Below the pieces are notes generated by a model, which worked only from the letters and a program-made list of their open reading frames with translations, made no database searches and was not told where the DNA came from. 64,000 nucleotides of DNA from Clostridium tetanomorphum (GTDB lineage Bacteria; Bacillota; Clostridia; Clostridiales; Clostridiaceae). Shown one piece after another: positions 44,910 through 54,812 of this stretch. Each line of letters begins with the position of its first letter. Position 1 is the stretch's first letter. The position numbers and the translations under genes are program-made. The DNA is taken from positions 124,001-188,000 of the forward strand of contig NZ_JAGGKA010000005.1 of assembly GCF_017873215.1 (NCBI RefSeq). The letters are read 5' to 3'.

Positions 44910-45812
44910 CTATTTTTTCATGTATTCTTCCACTAAACTAAAAAATACGGTTAAAGCCAATAAATCTGCACTTCCACCAGGACTTATTCTTCTTTTACTA
45001 AAATCTTCATCTAGCTTTTCTACTTCTTTTTTACCTTCTTTAGTTCTCATTCCACCCAATTTTAAAATGTACCTTGCTTTTTCTTGCATCTCTTTTAGCG
45101 TTTCTAGTGAATGTCTATGTAATATATTAGAATCTTCTGAGTACTGCATTATTCCTAACAAAGTTTGTATTAGTCTATCGTTTTTGTTTAAATCACTATT
45201 TTCTTTATAGAAATTTAAAGTAAAATCAAATATTATAGGTAACCCTTTTCCAACTTCTCCTCTTATTCCTTCAACATTATACAACAAAAATAATTTTTCT
45301 CCATAAGACAAATTTTTATATTTGCACATTTCTTCTACAGATCCATAATCTTTTATATAATTTCTTAATGAGTGAAGCTCTCTTTCTACTATGTCATTAC
45401 ACATATCCTTTATTATATTCTGTATATCTTTAAATTCTTTATTATCATGTATAGCCTTACCCACTGCAACACAGGAAATTCCCATTAAAAATAACATACC
45501 TTTATGTGTATTTACTCCCTGTGTTTTACTAAACATACTTTTCTCACCTGCTATACCTATAGAACGTACTTCTTTTAATATTTCCTTTGGAAAATTATTT
45601 GAGAACCCTGCTTGAACACATAAAATTAAATACTTAATTAACGCACAACTGCTATCTATGAAAGTATAATGATCCATGTCTTTATGTGCACCTGTAGATA
45701 CAACTGAAACTAGTCCTGGAGATGGAAAACAAGACACTTCATAAAGCATACCTTGCAGAGCAAAACTACTTATATCAAAAGATATATCATTTATATTGTA
45801 ATTTTTTATCAT
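44910..45812 (-). CDS. citG: Triphosphoribosyl-dephospho-CoA synthase
   Basis: The protein has 300 residues with the family marks CFPSPGLVSVVSTGAHKDMDHYTFIDSS near the N-terminus, GVNTHKGMLFLMG near 120 and a C-terminal RRISPGGSADLLALT. It makes the prosthetic-group precursor of citrate/citramalate lyase from ATP and dephospho-CoA. Last gene of the glutamate cluster and close to citX and citC, with which it matures CitD. Confidence 0.92.
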   Translation of the reverse strand: MIKNYNINDISFDISSFALQGMLYEVSCFPSPGLVSVVSTGAHKDMDHYTFIDSSCALIKYLILCVQAGFSNNFPKEILKEVRSIGIAGEKSMFSKTQGVNTHKGMLFLMGISCVAVGKAIHDNKEFKDIQNIIKDMCNDIVERELHSLRNYIKDYGSVEEMCKYKNLSYGEKLFLLYNVEGIRGEVGKGLPIIFDFTLNFYKENSDLNKNDRLIQTLLGIMQYSEDSNILHRHSLETLKEMQEKARYILKLGGMRTKEGKKEVEKLDEDFSKRRISPGGSADLLALTVFFSLVEEYMKK

Positions 45813-45826
45813 ATAATCTCTCCAAA

Positions 45827-46342
45827 CTATATATTATTCTTTATTATATACTCATTATATTTATTTTCCACAAATTTTACTACATCTTCAATATGATGCT
45901 TTTTTGCTCTCACACAATTTTGTGCTTTATCTTCACATAAAAAACATTTTCTACTAGAAAGACCTAAAGAAGTTCTACTTATACCATTTCCTAATTCATC
46001 ATACACATCTATGTCAACACATCTGCCTAACATGTGATTTTCTTCTACATCTACAGTTTTTCTTTTTATTTCCTCGGCAATATTTTTTATAACTAGAGTA
46101 AATACAGGCCCTTCTGCAGTATATTTATAGTTTTCATATACAATATACTCTTTAAATTTATTCTTTAATTCATTTTTTATTACTTCAGCTACTTTTCTTG
46201 TCAAATCATTATCTTTATTGATTCCTGGATAATTCACCCTCATAGAAATTAAAGGTAATTTATACTTATTCACTATTTCCTGCTGATAATTTACTCTCTC
46301 TTCTTTTGCTAATAATAAATCTTCTATTGTGTATCTATTCAT
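45827..46342 (-). CDS. citX: Apo-citramalate/citrate lyase phosphoribosyl-dephospho-CoA transferase
   Basis: The protein has 171 residues. Segments LISMRVNYPGINKDN, GRCVDIDVYDE and SSRKCFLCEDKAQNC-RAK are characteristic of CitX. It transfers the CitG product to the serine of the acyl carrier subunit CitD. It starts one base before the citC end region and lies 14 bases before citG, so the three are one unit. Confidence 0.92.
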   Translation of the reverse strand: MNRYTIEDLLLAKEERVNYQQEIVNKYKLPLISMRVNYPGINKDNDLTRKVAEVIKNELKNKFKEYIVYENYKYTAEGPVFTLVIKNIAEEIKRKTVDVEENHMLGRCVDIDVYDELGNGISRTSLGLSSRKCFLCEDKAQNCVRAKKHHIEDVVKFVENKYNEYIIKNNI

Positions 46343-46343
46343 A

Positions 46344-47387
46344 TTAGTGTGGAGAATTACTTATTTTAATTTTCTCCATAATCTCCTTTCCTTTTTCTGT
46401 GTTTAAAAAATCCCATGTAACTTTAGGAACTACATTCTTTACTTGTTCTAAATCATCTGCCTTAATTAGTTCTCTAACTTTAGATGCACTTATGAAACTT
46501 TCATTATATTCTTTTCTCTTTATTTGGATTAACTCCAGTCCATGCTGAGGTAATACTTCTGTTAAAGTTTCATTATACGCGTTAGTTACCTTACAATAAG
46601 GTTCTTCTCCTACAAATCTCTTTTTTATATTAAACTTATTTCCAAAGTATTTTCCAAATATACCTGCATCAATTTCTGCATAAGCTTTTAATCTTACATC
46701 TTCCTGTCTTATAAAATATGTTGGAAAAGTTGCAGAAGAAATTATATACTCTCCCCCTGGTACAACCTTTACATTAGCTAAATCCTTTGTTCCTTCTTTT
46801 ACTAATTTATATCTTTCTTCAAATGGAAATAATGATTTATCTTCTTGAACTATAAAAACTATTATCTCTTTACACTGCTTTGATGCCTGTTCTATAAGAT
46901 ATCTATGTCCTTGTGTAAAGGGATTACAATTCATAACCAATGCACCCTTTTCAGTATTTGAATTTATTTCATATTCTTTGCCCATTTTGTCTAAGGCTTT
47001 ATTTATATCATAAATTCCATATTCTAAAAAAACAGCATCTTTTGCTTCATAGATAGGTTTAAAATTTAAAGAAGTAAATACTTTAATTTTATCTGGTTTA
47101 GTAAATATAAAACTATGATACATTCCCTCTTCAAATAATTTATCTACTAATGCAGATATTAATGTGGAAGTAACATTTTCTCCTCTTAAGTCATCTGATA
47201 CTGCAAAACATTTAAATATATTTTTTGCTTTAGAACAAGTTGCCTTTATATTTTCATCGACTTCTATAACTAAAGTATAATCCACATCATCATCTAACTT
47301 TAATTTAAAACTTTCTAAAAATTCATGTACTTTTAGTCTTTCTTCTTCATTTTTTAAATTAACTGTTTTTAATTGTAAACCGTACAT
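46344..47387 (-). CDS. citC: [Citramalate/citrate lyase] acetate ligase
   Basis: The start at 47,387 (MYGLQLKTV) fits GGGTG 8 bases before; a GTG 15 bases upstream overlaps that site. The N-terminal 130 residues are GNAT-like, and a nucleotidyltransferase domain follows with MNCNPFTQGHRYLIEQA as the HxGH-type ATP motif. It acetylates the prosthetic group of CitD with ATP and acetate, switching the lyase on. A terminator separates it from citF, so expression of the maturation genes may be lower. Confidence 0.92.
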   Translation of the reverse strand: MYGLQLKTVNLKNEEERLKVHEFLESFKLKLDDDVDYTLVIEVDENIKATCSKAKNIFKCFAVSDDLRGENVTSTLISALVDKLFEEGMYHSFIFTKPDKIKVFTSLNFKPIYEAKDAVFLEYGIYDINKALDKMGKEYEINSNTEKGALVMNCNPFTQGHRYLIEQASKQCKEIIVFIVQEDKSLFPFEERYKLVKEGTKDLANVKVVPGGEYIISSATFPTYFIRQEDVRLKAYAEIDAGIFGKYFGNKFNIKKRFVGEEPYCKVTNAYNETLTEVLPQHGLELIQIKRKEYNESFISASKVRELIKADDLEQVKNVVPKVTWDFLNTEKGKEIMEKIKISNSPH

Positions 47388-47505
47388 ACATTTAACACCC
47401 ACTTTTTTATTATTATCTACAATTTATATGATTAAATATTATTATACCCTATAATATTTAATTAAAAAAGCATACTAGATATTAGTTTATTTACTACTTC
47501 GTATA

Positions 47506-47542
47506 AAAATATGGACTGTATATTCTATACAGTCCATATTTT
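47506..47542 (-). terminator. Terminator between citF and citC
   Basis: AAAATATGGACTGTATA and its complement form a 17-bp stem with a 3-base loop, followed on the minus strand by TATACG. It should strongly reduce read-through into citC-citX-citG. Confidence 0.85.
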
Positions 47543-47549
47543 ATATATC

Positions 47550-49091
47550 TTATTCTATTGCTTTTTTAACTACGTCAATTACAGTACCGTCTCTGTATTC
47601 AATTACAGCAACTACTTCATCTGTAGTCTTTATTGGTTCAGGTTTTCCAGTCATTTTTTCAGCAACTGCTTTTAACTCTTCTATAGTCATTACTGGAAGA
47701 TTTGTTTCTTTTAATTTTTCAATTAAATCTGTTCTTCTTGGGTTTACAGCTATACCTCTTTCAGTTACTAAAACATCTATGCTTTCTCCTGGAGTAGTAA
47801 CTGTAGTAACTGCATCCTTTATGATTGGAAGTCTTGCTTTTACAAGGTTAGTTACTATTATAGCAAGTTTTGATCCTGCTGCAGTATCACTGTGTCCACC
47901 AGAACCACCCATGATAACTCCATCTGATCCAGTTGTAACATTAACATTAAAGTTAGTGTCTATTTCTGTTGCACCAAGAATCATAACATCAAGATTATTT
48001 ACAACTGATCCTTTATTATGTGGGTTACCATACATTGATGATGACATTGCCATATGAGCTGGATTTTTCTTGTAAGATTCTATTGCTTTTAAGTCGAAGC
48101 ACTGTACATCAAATATAGCTTTAAATAATCCTTCTTCAAACATATCTACAATATAGCCAGTTACTCCACCTGCTGCAAAGCTTCCAACTACTTCTTTGCT
48201 CTTCATTATTTCTTTTAATTCAGCTGCAACAGCAAGTGATGTTCCACCTGCTCCTGTCTGGAATGATATACCGTCTTTTACTAAACCTGAAGCTTCGATA
48301 ACTTGAGCAGCCATTTTAGCTATTTTTAATCCTACAGGGTCCTTTGTTATCTTAGTTGTACCTGAAACAATACCTGCTGGATTTCCGATAGAATCAACCT
48401 TTACAACATAATCAACAAAAGTCTGGTTAATATCTATTGGTGATGCTGGATATGGTACTAAATTGTCAGTTATAGCAACAACTTTATCACCATATTCTGC
48501 ATCTGAAACAGCATATCCTATAGTACCACAAGCTGATGGTCCTTCAACTCCGTTTAAGTTACCATATGTATCTGCTGTTGGTGCTGCAACAAATGCTACA
48601 TCTATGTGTAAATCTCCACTTTCAATTGCTCTTGGTCTTCCACCGTGAGTCATCATTACTGCTGGCTTCTTTAAGTATCCTTTTGAAATAGCTTCTGCTA
48701 CAGGACCTGACATATAGTTTGCATATATTCCTGTAACTACTCCATTTTTCATGTATTCTACAAGTGGTTCATGAATTGGGAATATTGAGCTTGCAGCTAT
48801 TGTTATATCTTTAATTCCTCTTTGAGCTATAGCATACATAACCATGTTAAGTACGAAATCACCATTTCTTAAATGATGGTGAAAAGATATTGTCATTCCA
48901 TCTTTTATTCCTACTTTATCTAAAGCTTCTTCAATGCTTGCTAAAACTTTATTTTCACCTGGTACTACACTCTGTACTTTAACTGCTTTCTTTTCTACAA
49001 CTCCACAATTTGCAAAAGCACCTTCAAATGGCTTTACTTTACCGTAACCTTCTATAACTTCTGGTAGCTCTCTGCCAAGTACGTTTTTCAT
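47550..49091 (-). CDS. citF: Citramalate lyase alpha subunit (CoA transferase)
   Basis: The protein has 513 residues of the CitF family (FHHHLRNGD near 70; GVEGPSACGTIGYA near 180; GGSGGHSDTAAGSKL near 395). It swaps the acetyl group on the acyl carrier for citramalate. In this pathway context the substrate is (S)-citramalate and not citrate, as no citrate transporter or OAD genes are present. The beta subunit then splits it to acetyl carrier and pyruvate. Confidence 0.93.
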   Translation of the reverse strand: MKNVLGRELPEVIEGYGKVKPFEGAFANCGVVEKKAVKVQSVVPGENKVLASIEEALDKVGIKDGMTISFHHHLRNGDFVLNMVMYAIAQRGIKDITIAASSIFPIHEPLVEYMKNGVVTGIYANYMSGPVAEAISKGYLKKPAVMMTHGGRPRAIESGDLHIDVAFVAAPTADTYGNLNGVEGPSACGTIGYAVSDAEYGDKVVAITDNLVPYPASPIDINQTFVDYVVKVDSIGNPAGIVSGTTKITKDPVGLKIAKMAAQVIEASGLVKDGISFQTGAGGTSLAVAAELKEIMKSKEVVGSFAAGGVTGYIVDMFEEGLFKAIFDVQCFDLKAIESYKKNPAHMAMSSSMYGNPHNKGSVVNNLDVMILGATEIDTNFNVNVTTGSDGVIMGGSGGHSDTAAGSKLAIIVTNLVKARLPIIKDAVTTVTTPGESIDVLVTERGIAVNPRRTDLIEKLKETNLPVMTIEELKAVAEKMTGKPEPIKTTDEVVAVIEYRDGTVIDVVKKAIE

Positions 49092-49139
49092 GTTAATCCC
49101 TCGCTTTATTATTTATATTACAAATTTAGTTTATTGAGA

Positions 49140-50015
49140 TTATTTTAACAGTCCTAATCTCTTAGCTAATTCTACTGTTGTAATTGCTCTGTTAATTACA
49201 GGAGCATCTATCATTTTTCCGTCTAAAGAGAATACCCCAAGTCCTTTAGCAAAAGCTTCATCTCTTGCTTCAAGTACTCTTACAGCATGCTTAATTTCAG
49301 CTTCAGTTGGATTATAAACTGAGTGAATTGTATCTATCTGTCTTGGATTTATAGAAGCCTTTCCTGTGAATCCAAGAGATTTAGCTTTTTCTGTATCAAG
49401 TCTTAATCCTTCATAATCGTTTGTATCAGTAAATGGAGTGTCTATTGCATCAATTCTTGCTGCTCTACAAGCTGCTGCAAATCTGTTTCTTGCATAGAAT
49501 ATTTCATTACTTTCTTTTGTTCTTTTTATACCAAAATCAGAAGTTAAATCTTCTGCTCCAAGAAGTAATCCAACTAATCTCTTAGTTGCTGTAGCTGCTT
49601 CATAAACTGTTTCTAATCCATAAGCAGTTTCAATAAGTCCGAATAAGTTAATGCTTCCTTTTTCGAATCCTTCTTCTTCTTCTACTTTAGTTATTATTGC
49701 ATCTGATTCTTGTAATTGTTCTCTTGTTGCTTTTGGCAATAATATAGTATCTGGTTTTACTCTTGCTATTGTTTCTAAATCCTTATGACCAAATTCTGTA
49801 TCTAGTGGATTTACTCTTACTACTAATTCAACACCTGAATAATCTAATGTTTTTATAGCACCGCTAACTAATGCTCTAGCAGCGTCTTTCTCTGTTAAGC
49901 TAACAGCATCTTCTAAATCAAGTATTACAGCATCTGCTCCCAATATTGGTGCATTTTGAAGCATTCCTGGGTTATTACCAGGCATAAATAACATAGTTCT
50001 TCTTAATGTTTTCAT
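49140..50015 (-). CDS. citE: Citramalate lyase beta subunit (citramalyl-ACP lyase)
   Basis: The 291 residues form the HpcH/HpaI/CitE TIM barrel, with RRTMLFMPGNNPGML at the start, DAVILDLEDAV near 35, VVRVNPLDT near 65 and LLLGAEDLTSDFG near 150 (the last providing metal-binding acids). It releases pyruvate and leaves acetate on the CitD prosthetic group. Gap to citD is 50 bases. Confidence 0.94.
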   Translation of the reverse strand: MKTLRRTMLFMPGNNPGMLQNAPILGADAVILDLEDAVSLTEKDAARALVSGAIKTLDYSGVELVVRVNPLDTEFGHKDLETIARVKPDTILLPKATREQLQESDAIITKVEEEEGFEKGSINLFGLIETAYGLETVYEAATATKRLVGLLLGAEDLTSDFGIKRTKESNEIFYARNRFAAACRAARIDAIDTPFTDTNDYEGLRLDTEKAKSLGFTGKASINPRQIDTIHSVYNPTEAEIKHAVRVLEARDEAFAKGLGVFSLDGKMIDAPVINRAITTVELAKRLGLLK

Positions 50016-50065
50016 GAATTAATCACCTCAATTTTACATTTTAGATCAAATTATCTATTGTCTTA

Positions 50066-50329
50066 CTATTGTGCTCTATTTACAGCAGTTTCTAATCTTG
50101 CTTTTATTGTATAATCAAGAGCTCCCTTATCTTGAGCCTGGATTTTTACACCATCAAGTTCTAATTCTTTAGCTTTTTCAACTAATACCTTTTTAATTTG
50201 TTCGCCAAATTGTTTCATAACAATGCTTTCAAGCTCAATTTCAACACCTGGCTTATCATTTGGCATAACCATGATAAGAATATCATTTGATTCTAATGTT
50301 CCAGCTTTAGCTACTTTGTTTATTTTCAT
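50066..50329 (-). CDS. citD: Citramalate lyase acyl carrier protein (gamma subunit)
   Basis: The 87 residues match CitD, with the modified serine S14 in AGTLESNDI, where the triphosphoribosyl-dephospho-CoA arm is attached. The arm carries the acetyl thioester between CitF and CitE. An AAGGAAGG ribosome site precedes it. Confidence 0.94.
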   Translation of the reverse strand: MKINKVAKAGTLESNDILIMVMPNDKPGVEIELESIVMKQFGEQIKKVLVEKAKELELDGVKIQAQDKGALDYTIKARLETAVNRAQ

Positions 50330-50352
50330 TTTCTAAACCTTCCTTTCTCAAA

Positions 50353-50397
50353 TCAACAATTGAAAACTGAAGACTTTATAAATCTTCAGTTTCAATT
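50353..50397 (-). promoter_or_regulatory. Intercistronic hairpin between mesaconase beta and citD
   Basis: AATTGAAAACTGAAGA pairs with TCTTCAGTTTCAATT with one bulge. It lacks a long U-run, so it is more likely an mRNA processing or stability element than a full stop. Confidence 0.55.
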
Positions 50398-50408
50398 ATG
50401 GATTTAAA

Positions 50409-50966
50409 TTACTTTAAGCTATCTAAATATGCTTTCTGTCCTATTTCATATAAGTTATTACCTTCGCTATCTATAACAACAACTACTGGCAAATCTTCTA
50501 CTTCTAATCTTCTTAAAGCTTCTGCTCCTAAATCTTCATAACAGACAATTTCAGCTTTTTTAACGGATCTTCCCATTAATGCAGCAGCTCCTCCAATTGC
50601 AGCAAAATAAACACCAGTATTTCTTTTTATAGCTTCTATAACTTCTTTTGATCTTAATCCCTTTCCAATCATTCCTTTTAATCCGATATCAAGAAGTCTT
50701 GGAGCATATGGATCCATTCTGTAACTAGTAGTTGGGCCTGCAGAACCTATTGGATGTCCTGGCTTTGCTGGTGTTGGTCCAACATAATATATAATCTGAT
50801 CTTTTAAATCTACTGGAAGTTCTTCTCCCTTATCTAATAAATCAACTAGTCTCTTATGACCAGCATCTCTTGATGTATATATAACTCCTGATATTAATAC
50901 TGAATCCCCTGCTTTTAAATCTTTAACTTTTTCAGCAGTTAATGGAGTAGTTATTCTCTTTTCCAT
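50409..50966 (-). CDS. Mesaconase (class I fumarase-type hydratase) beta subunit
   Basis: The 185 residues are of the Fe-S hydro-lyase beta family (LKAGDSVLISGVIYTSRDAGHKR; GPTTSYRMDPYAPRLLD; KRNTGVYFAAIGGAAAL). With the alpha subunit, 11 bases upstream, it should add water to mesaconate to give (S)-citramalate. By sequence alone fumarase or tartrate dehydratase would also fit; the pathway position decides. Some such enzymes act on both mesaconate and fumarate. Confidence 0.9.
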   Translation of the reverse strand: MEKRITTPLTAEKVKDLKAGDSVLISGVIYTSRDAGHKRLVDLLDKGEELPVDLKDQIIYYVGPTPAKPGHPIGSAGPTTSYRMDPYAPRLLDIGLKGMIGKGLRSKEVIEAIKRNTGVYFAAIGGAAALMGRSVKKAEIVCYEDLGAEALRRLEVEDLPVVVVIDSEGNNLYEIGQKAYLDSLK

Positions 50967-50977
50967 ATTAGCACCCC

Positions 50978-51820
50978 CTAAAATTCTACGCTCTTATGTC
51001 TTGTTACGTGACAGTTTATATTTACTGCCACAGGAAGTCCTGCTATGTGAGTAGCATAAGTCTCAATGTTAACAGCTATTGCTGTAGTAAGTCCTCCAAA
51101 TCCTTGAGGTCCTATTCCTAATGAATTTATCATTTCTAATAATTCATTTTCAAGCTCTGCATAGAAAGGATTTGAATTTCTTTCATCTAATGGTCTCATT
51201 AAAGCTTTTTTAGCTAAGTTAGCAGATTTATCAAAAGTTCCTCCTATACCAATACCTACAACTATTGGAGGACATGGGTTTGGACCTGCATCTTTTACAA
51301 CTTTTATTACAAAATCTTTAACACCTTGAAGACCATCAGCAGGCTTTAACATTTTTTGCTGGCTCATATTTTCAGAACCAAATCCTTTTGGAGCAACAGT
51401 TATCTTTAACTTATCTCCAGGTACTATATCATAATAAATAACAGCTGGAGTGTTATCTTTTGTATTTATTCTTTCAATTGGATCATTAACAACTGATTTT
51501 CTTAAATATCCTTCAGTATATCCCTGTCTTACTCCTTCGTTGATTGCATCTTCAAGACTTCCACCTACAAGGTGCACATCCTGTCCCATTTCAACGAATA
51601 CACAAGCCATACCAGTGTCCTGGCAAGCTGGTCTATCTTCTTTATCTGATATATCAATATTTACTAATATTTTTTCTATTATACCTTTAGCCATTGGCCA
51701 TTTTTCTTTATTGTTATACTCTTCAAGCTTTGCTTTAACATCAGCAGGAAGTCTATAGTTAGCTTCTATACATAATTCTTTTATAGCCTTTGTTATCTCT
51801 GCAACATTTACTTCTTTCAT
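50978..51820 (-). CDS. Mesaconase (class I fumarase-type hydratase) alpha subunit
   Basis: The start at 51,820 (MKEVNVAEITKAI) agrees with the family N-terminus. The open frame continues upstream to a TTG at 51,883, but that stretch contains the GGAGG itself. The 280 residues carry the Fe-S ligand cysteines (in RPACQDTG, NPCPPIVVG and NINCHVTRH). It needs an oxygen-sensitive 4Fe-4S cluster. The only strong ribosome site, GGAGG at 51,873-51,877, is 52 bases from the start, with a small hairpin in between. Confidence 0.9.
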   Translation of the reverse strand: MKEVNVAEITKAIKELCIEANYRLPADVKAKLEEYNNKEKWPMAKGIIEKILVNIDISDKEDRPACQDTGMACVFVEMGQDVHLVGGSLEDAINEGVRQGYTEGYLRKSVVNDPIERINTKDNTPAVIYYDIVPGDKLKITVAPKGFGSENMSQQKMLKPADGLQGVKDFVIKVVKDAGPNPCPPIVVGIGIGGTFDKSANLAKKALMRPLDERNSNPFYAELENELLEMINSLGIGPQGFGGLTTAIAVNIETYATHIAGLPVAVNINCHVTRHKSVEF

Positions 51821-51842
51821 ATATGCATATTTACCAAGCAAG

Positions 51843-51877
51843 TGTAGGTTTAATTCACTTGCTAGATAAATGCCTCC
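51843..51877 (-). promoter_or_regulatory. Distant ribosome site and hairpin before mesaconase alpha
   Basis: GGAGG (51,873-51,877) is followed by GCAAGTG/CACTTGC, a perfect 7-bp stem, and only then the ATG. There is no in-frame ATG or GTG at normal spacing. The hairpin may bring the site closer or control access. Confidence 0.5.
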
Positions 51878-51910
51878 TTTCAAAATATGATTAATTAGCC
51901 ATTTATAGTT

Positions 51911-51946
51911 GAAAAGGCAGTTTAAAAGTAAACCGCCTCTTCAAAA
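51911..51946 (-). promoter_or_regulatory. Intercistronic hairpin between mal and mesaconase alpha
   Basis: GAAAAGGCAGTTTA pairs with TAAACCGCCTCTTC with mismatches. There is no U-run, so an mRNA stability role is likely. Confidence 0.5.
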
Positions 51947-51971
51947 ACCTAAGTTGTATAACCCTATATAA

Positions 51972-53213
51972 TTATTTTCTTCTTCCTACAAGAGCTAAAA
52001 CTCTGTTCATTTCGTTCTTAACGATCATCATTCCTTCGTCAACACCCATACCTGGTTTAGCAAGAACCTGTCTAGCTCCACAAGCCATACCTATGTTAGT
52101 TGTAACTTCAGCGGATCTGTTAGTTTCGTTACAAGTTCCTCCACAATAAGCTCCCATTCCGTTAGCTTTACAGTACATAATAGCATCTGCTATATTGTTA
52201 ACTCCACCAAGGTCTGGAGTTTTGATCTGAACCATGTGTCCAGCTTTGTTATCAGTGAAGAATTTAACATCTTCAACTGTATTACACCATTCATCAGCAA
52301 CTAATTCTGCGTCTACTCCTCTTCCGTCTAATTCAGCTCTTAAGTCTCTCATAGCTTCCATTTGTTTTTGTCTATCTTCAACGTCCATTGGTCCTTCAAT
52401 TCTTAAGTGGAATGGCTTAGCAGCTTCAGCTAAAGTCTGAATGTAATCAGCCATAGCCTTGATGTCAACATCAAATGCAGCACCGATTGTTCCATATACG
52501 TCGATGTGGAATATTGGAGCATAGTCTTCTCTTACTCTTAATTTGATTATTCTATCTCTTAACCATTTAACGTACTCAAGAAGTTTTTCTCCTTTAAGTC
52601 CTAATTTTTCTTCAACATTGTTGATTAAAGCATGTGGTAAAACATCAGCTTCTTTAATTATCATCTTATCAACGTTATCGTATCTATCATCACCTGACTG
52701 AGCAAATACAGGAACTGCATTGATTTCTGCTCCTGGATTGTATTCATCTCTGATTACTTCAGCCATAGTTACTTTTCTAGTTTTAGCTACTGCATCAAGT
52801 ATAGCCTGAGTTATACCATATCTGATAGCAGTATGTAATCTATTACCATTTACAGTCATTTTGTCGAATTCTTCTGCCATTGGTTTAAAGTTAGTTATTT
52901 CTCTTCCAATCAATTTTGGAGCTATTTCTTTTTCTATAACAGGTATAAAATCTTTAGCTAAGAATAATGGATCTCTTCCGCCTGCTCCTGAGTACTGAAC
53001 TGCAGCACAATCTCCGTGAGCAACCTGACCATCTTCAAGAACTAATAATACAGATATTGATTCACCTTTTTGTCTTACTTGAGTAAATCCTTCTGTTACA
53101 GTAGAGCCAGTATATGTAAATCCATCATGTCCTGCTCCCTTTTTGATTGCTCTTTGGTCATCAAAATAGAATCCAGTTAATCCTGGTGTACAAAGTACGT
53201 CAACAATTTTCAT
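51972..53213 (-). CDS. mal: Methylaspartate ammonia-lyase
   Basis: The enzyme splits (2S,3S)-3-methylaspartate into mesaconate and ammonia. Enolase-superfamily residues are all in place: metal ligands D238, E273 and D307, the catalytic base K331 in VQIKTPDLGG, and H194. The 413-residue length and the sequence equal the C. tetanomorphum enzyme as I recall it. Codon choice is more conservative than in the island. A hairpin in the 126-base gap before mutE suggests separate mRNA handling. Confidence 0.98.
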   Translation of the reverse strand: MKIVDVLCTPGLTGFYFDDQRAIKKGAGHDGFTYTGSTVTEGFTQVRQKGESISVLLVLEDGQVAHGDCAAVQYSGAGGRDPLFLAKDFIPVIEKEIAPKLIGREITNFKPMAEEFDKMTVNGNRLHTAIRYGITQAILDAVAKTRKVTMAEVIRDEYNPGAEINAVPVFAQSGDDRYDNVDKMIIKEADVLPHALINNVEEKLGLKGEKLLEYVKWLRDRIIKLRVREDYAPIFHIDVYGTIGAAFDVDIKAMADYIQTLAEAAKPFHLRIEGPMDVEDRQKQMEAMRDLRAELDGRGVDAELVADEWCNTVEDVKFFTDNKAGHMVQIKTPDLGGVNNIADAIMYCKANGMGAYCGGTCNETNRSAEVTTNIGMACGARQVLAKPGMGVDEGMMIVKNEMNRVLALVGRRK

Positions 53214-53283
53214 AATTATTCACCTGTCCTTTTTTTTTAATAAAATTTAACAACTAATTGTTATTATATATTTTTATCCACAT

Positions 53284-53310
53284 CCATGCTGACAGTTTCC
53301 TGCCAGCATT
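53284..53310 (-). promoter_or_regulatory. Intercistronic hairpin between mutE and mal
   Basis: ATGCTGACAG pairs with CTGCCAGCAT with one mismatch, with a 7-base loop. It lies in a gap of 126 bases and has no U-run. Confidence 0.5.
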
Positions 53311-53339
53311 AAATGTGGTAATAAACAAGGTCTTATAAA

Positions 53340-54809
<1,470 letters not shown>

Positions 54810-54812
54810 CTA

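Noticed and set aside
47550-50329. Citrate lyase (citDEF) for citrate fermentation
   Set aside because: Family is the same, but the genes follow mutE-mal-mesaconase in pathway order and no citrate carrier or oxaloacetate decarboxylase is present, so citramalate lyase is the better call.
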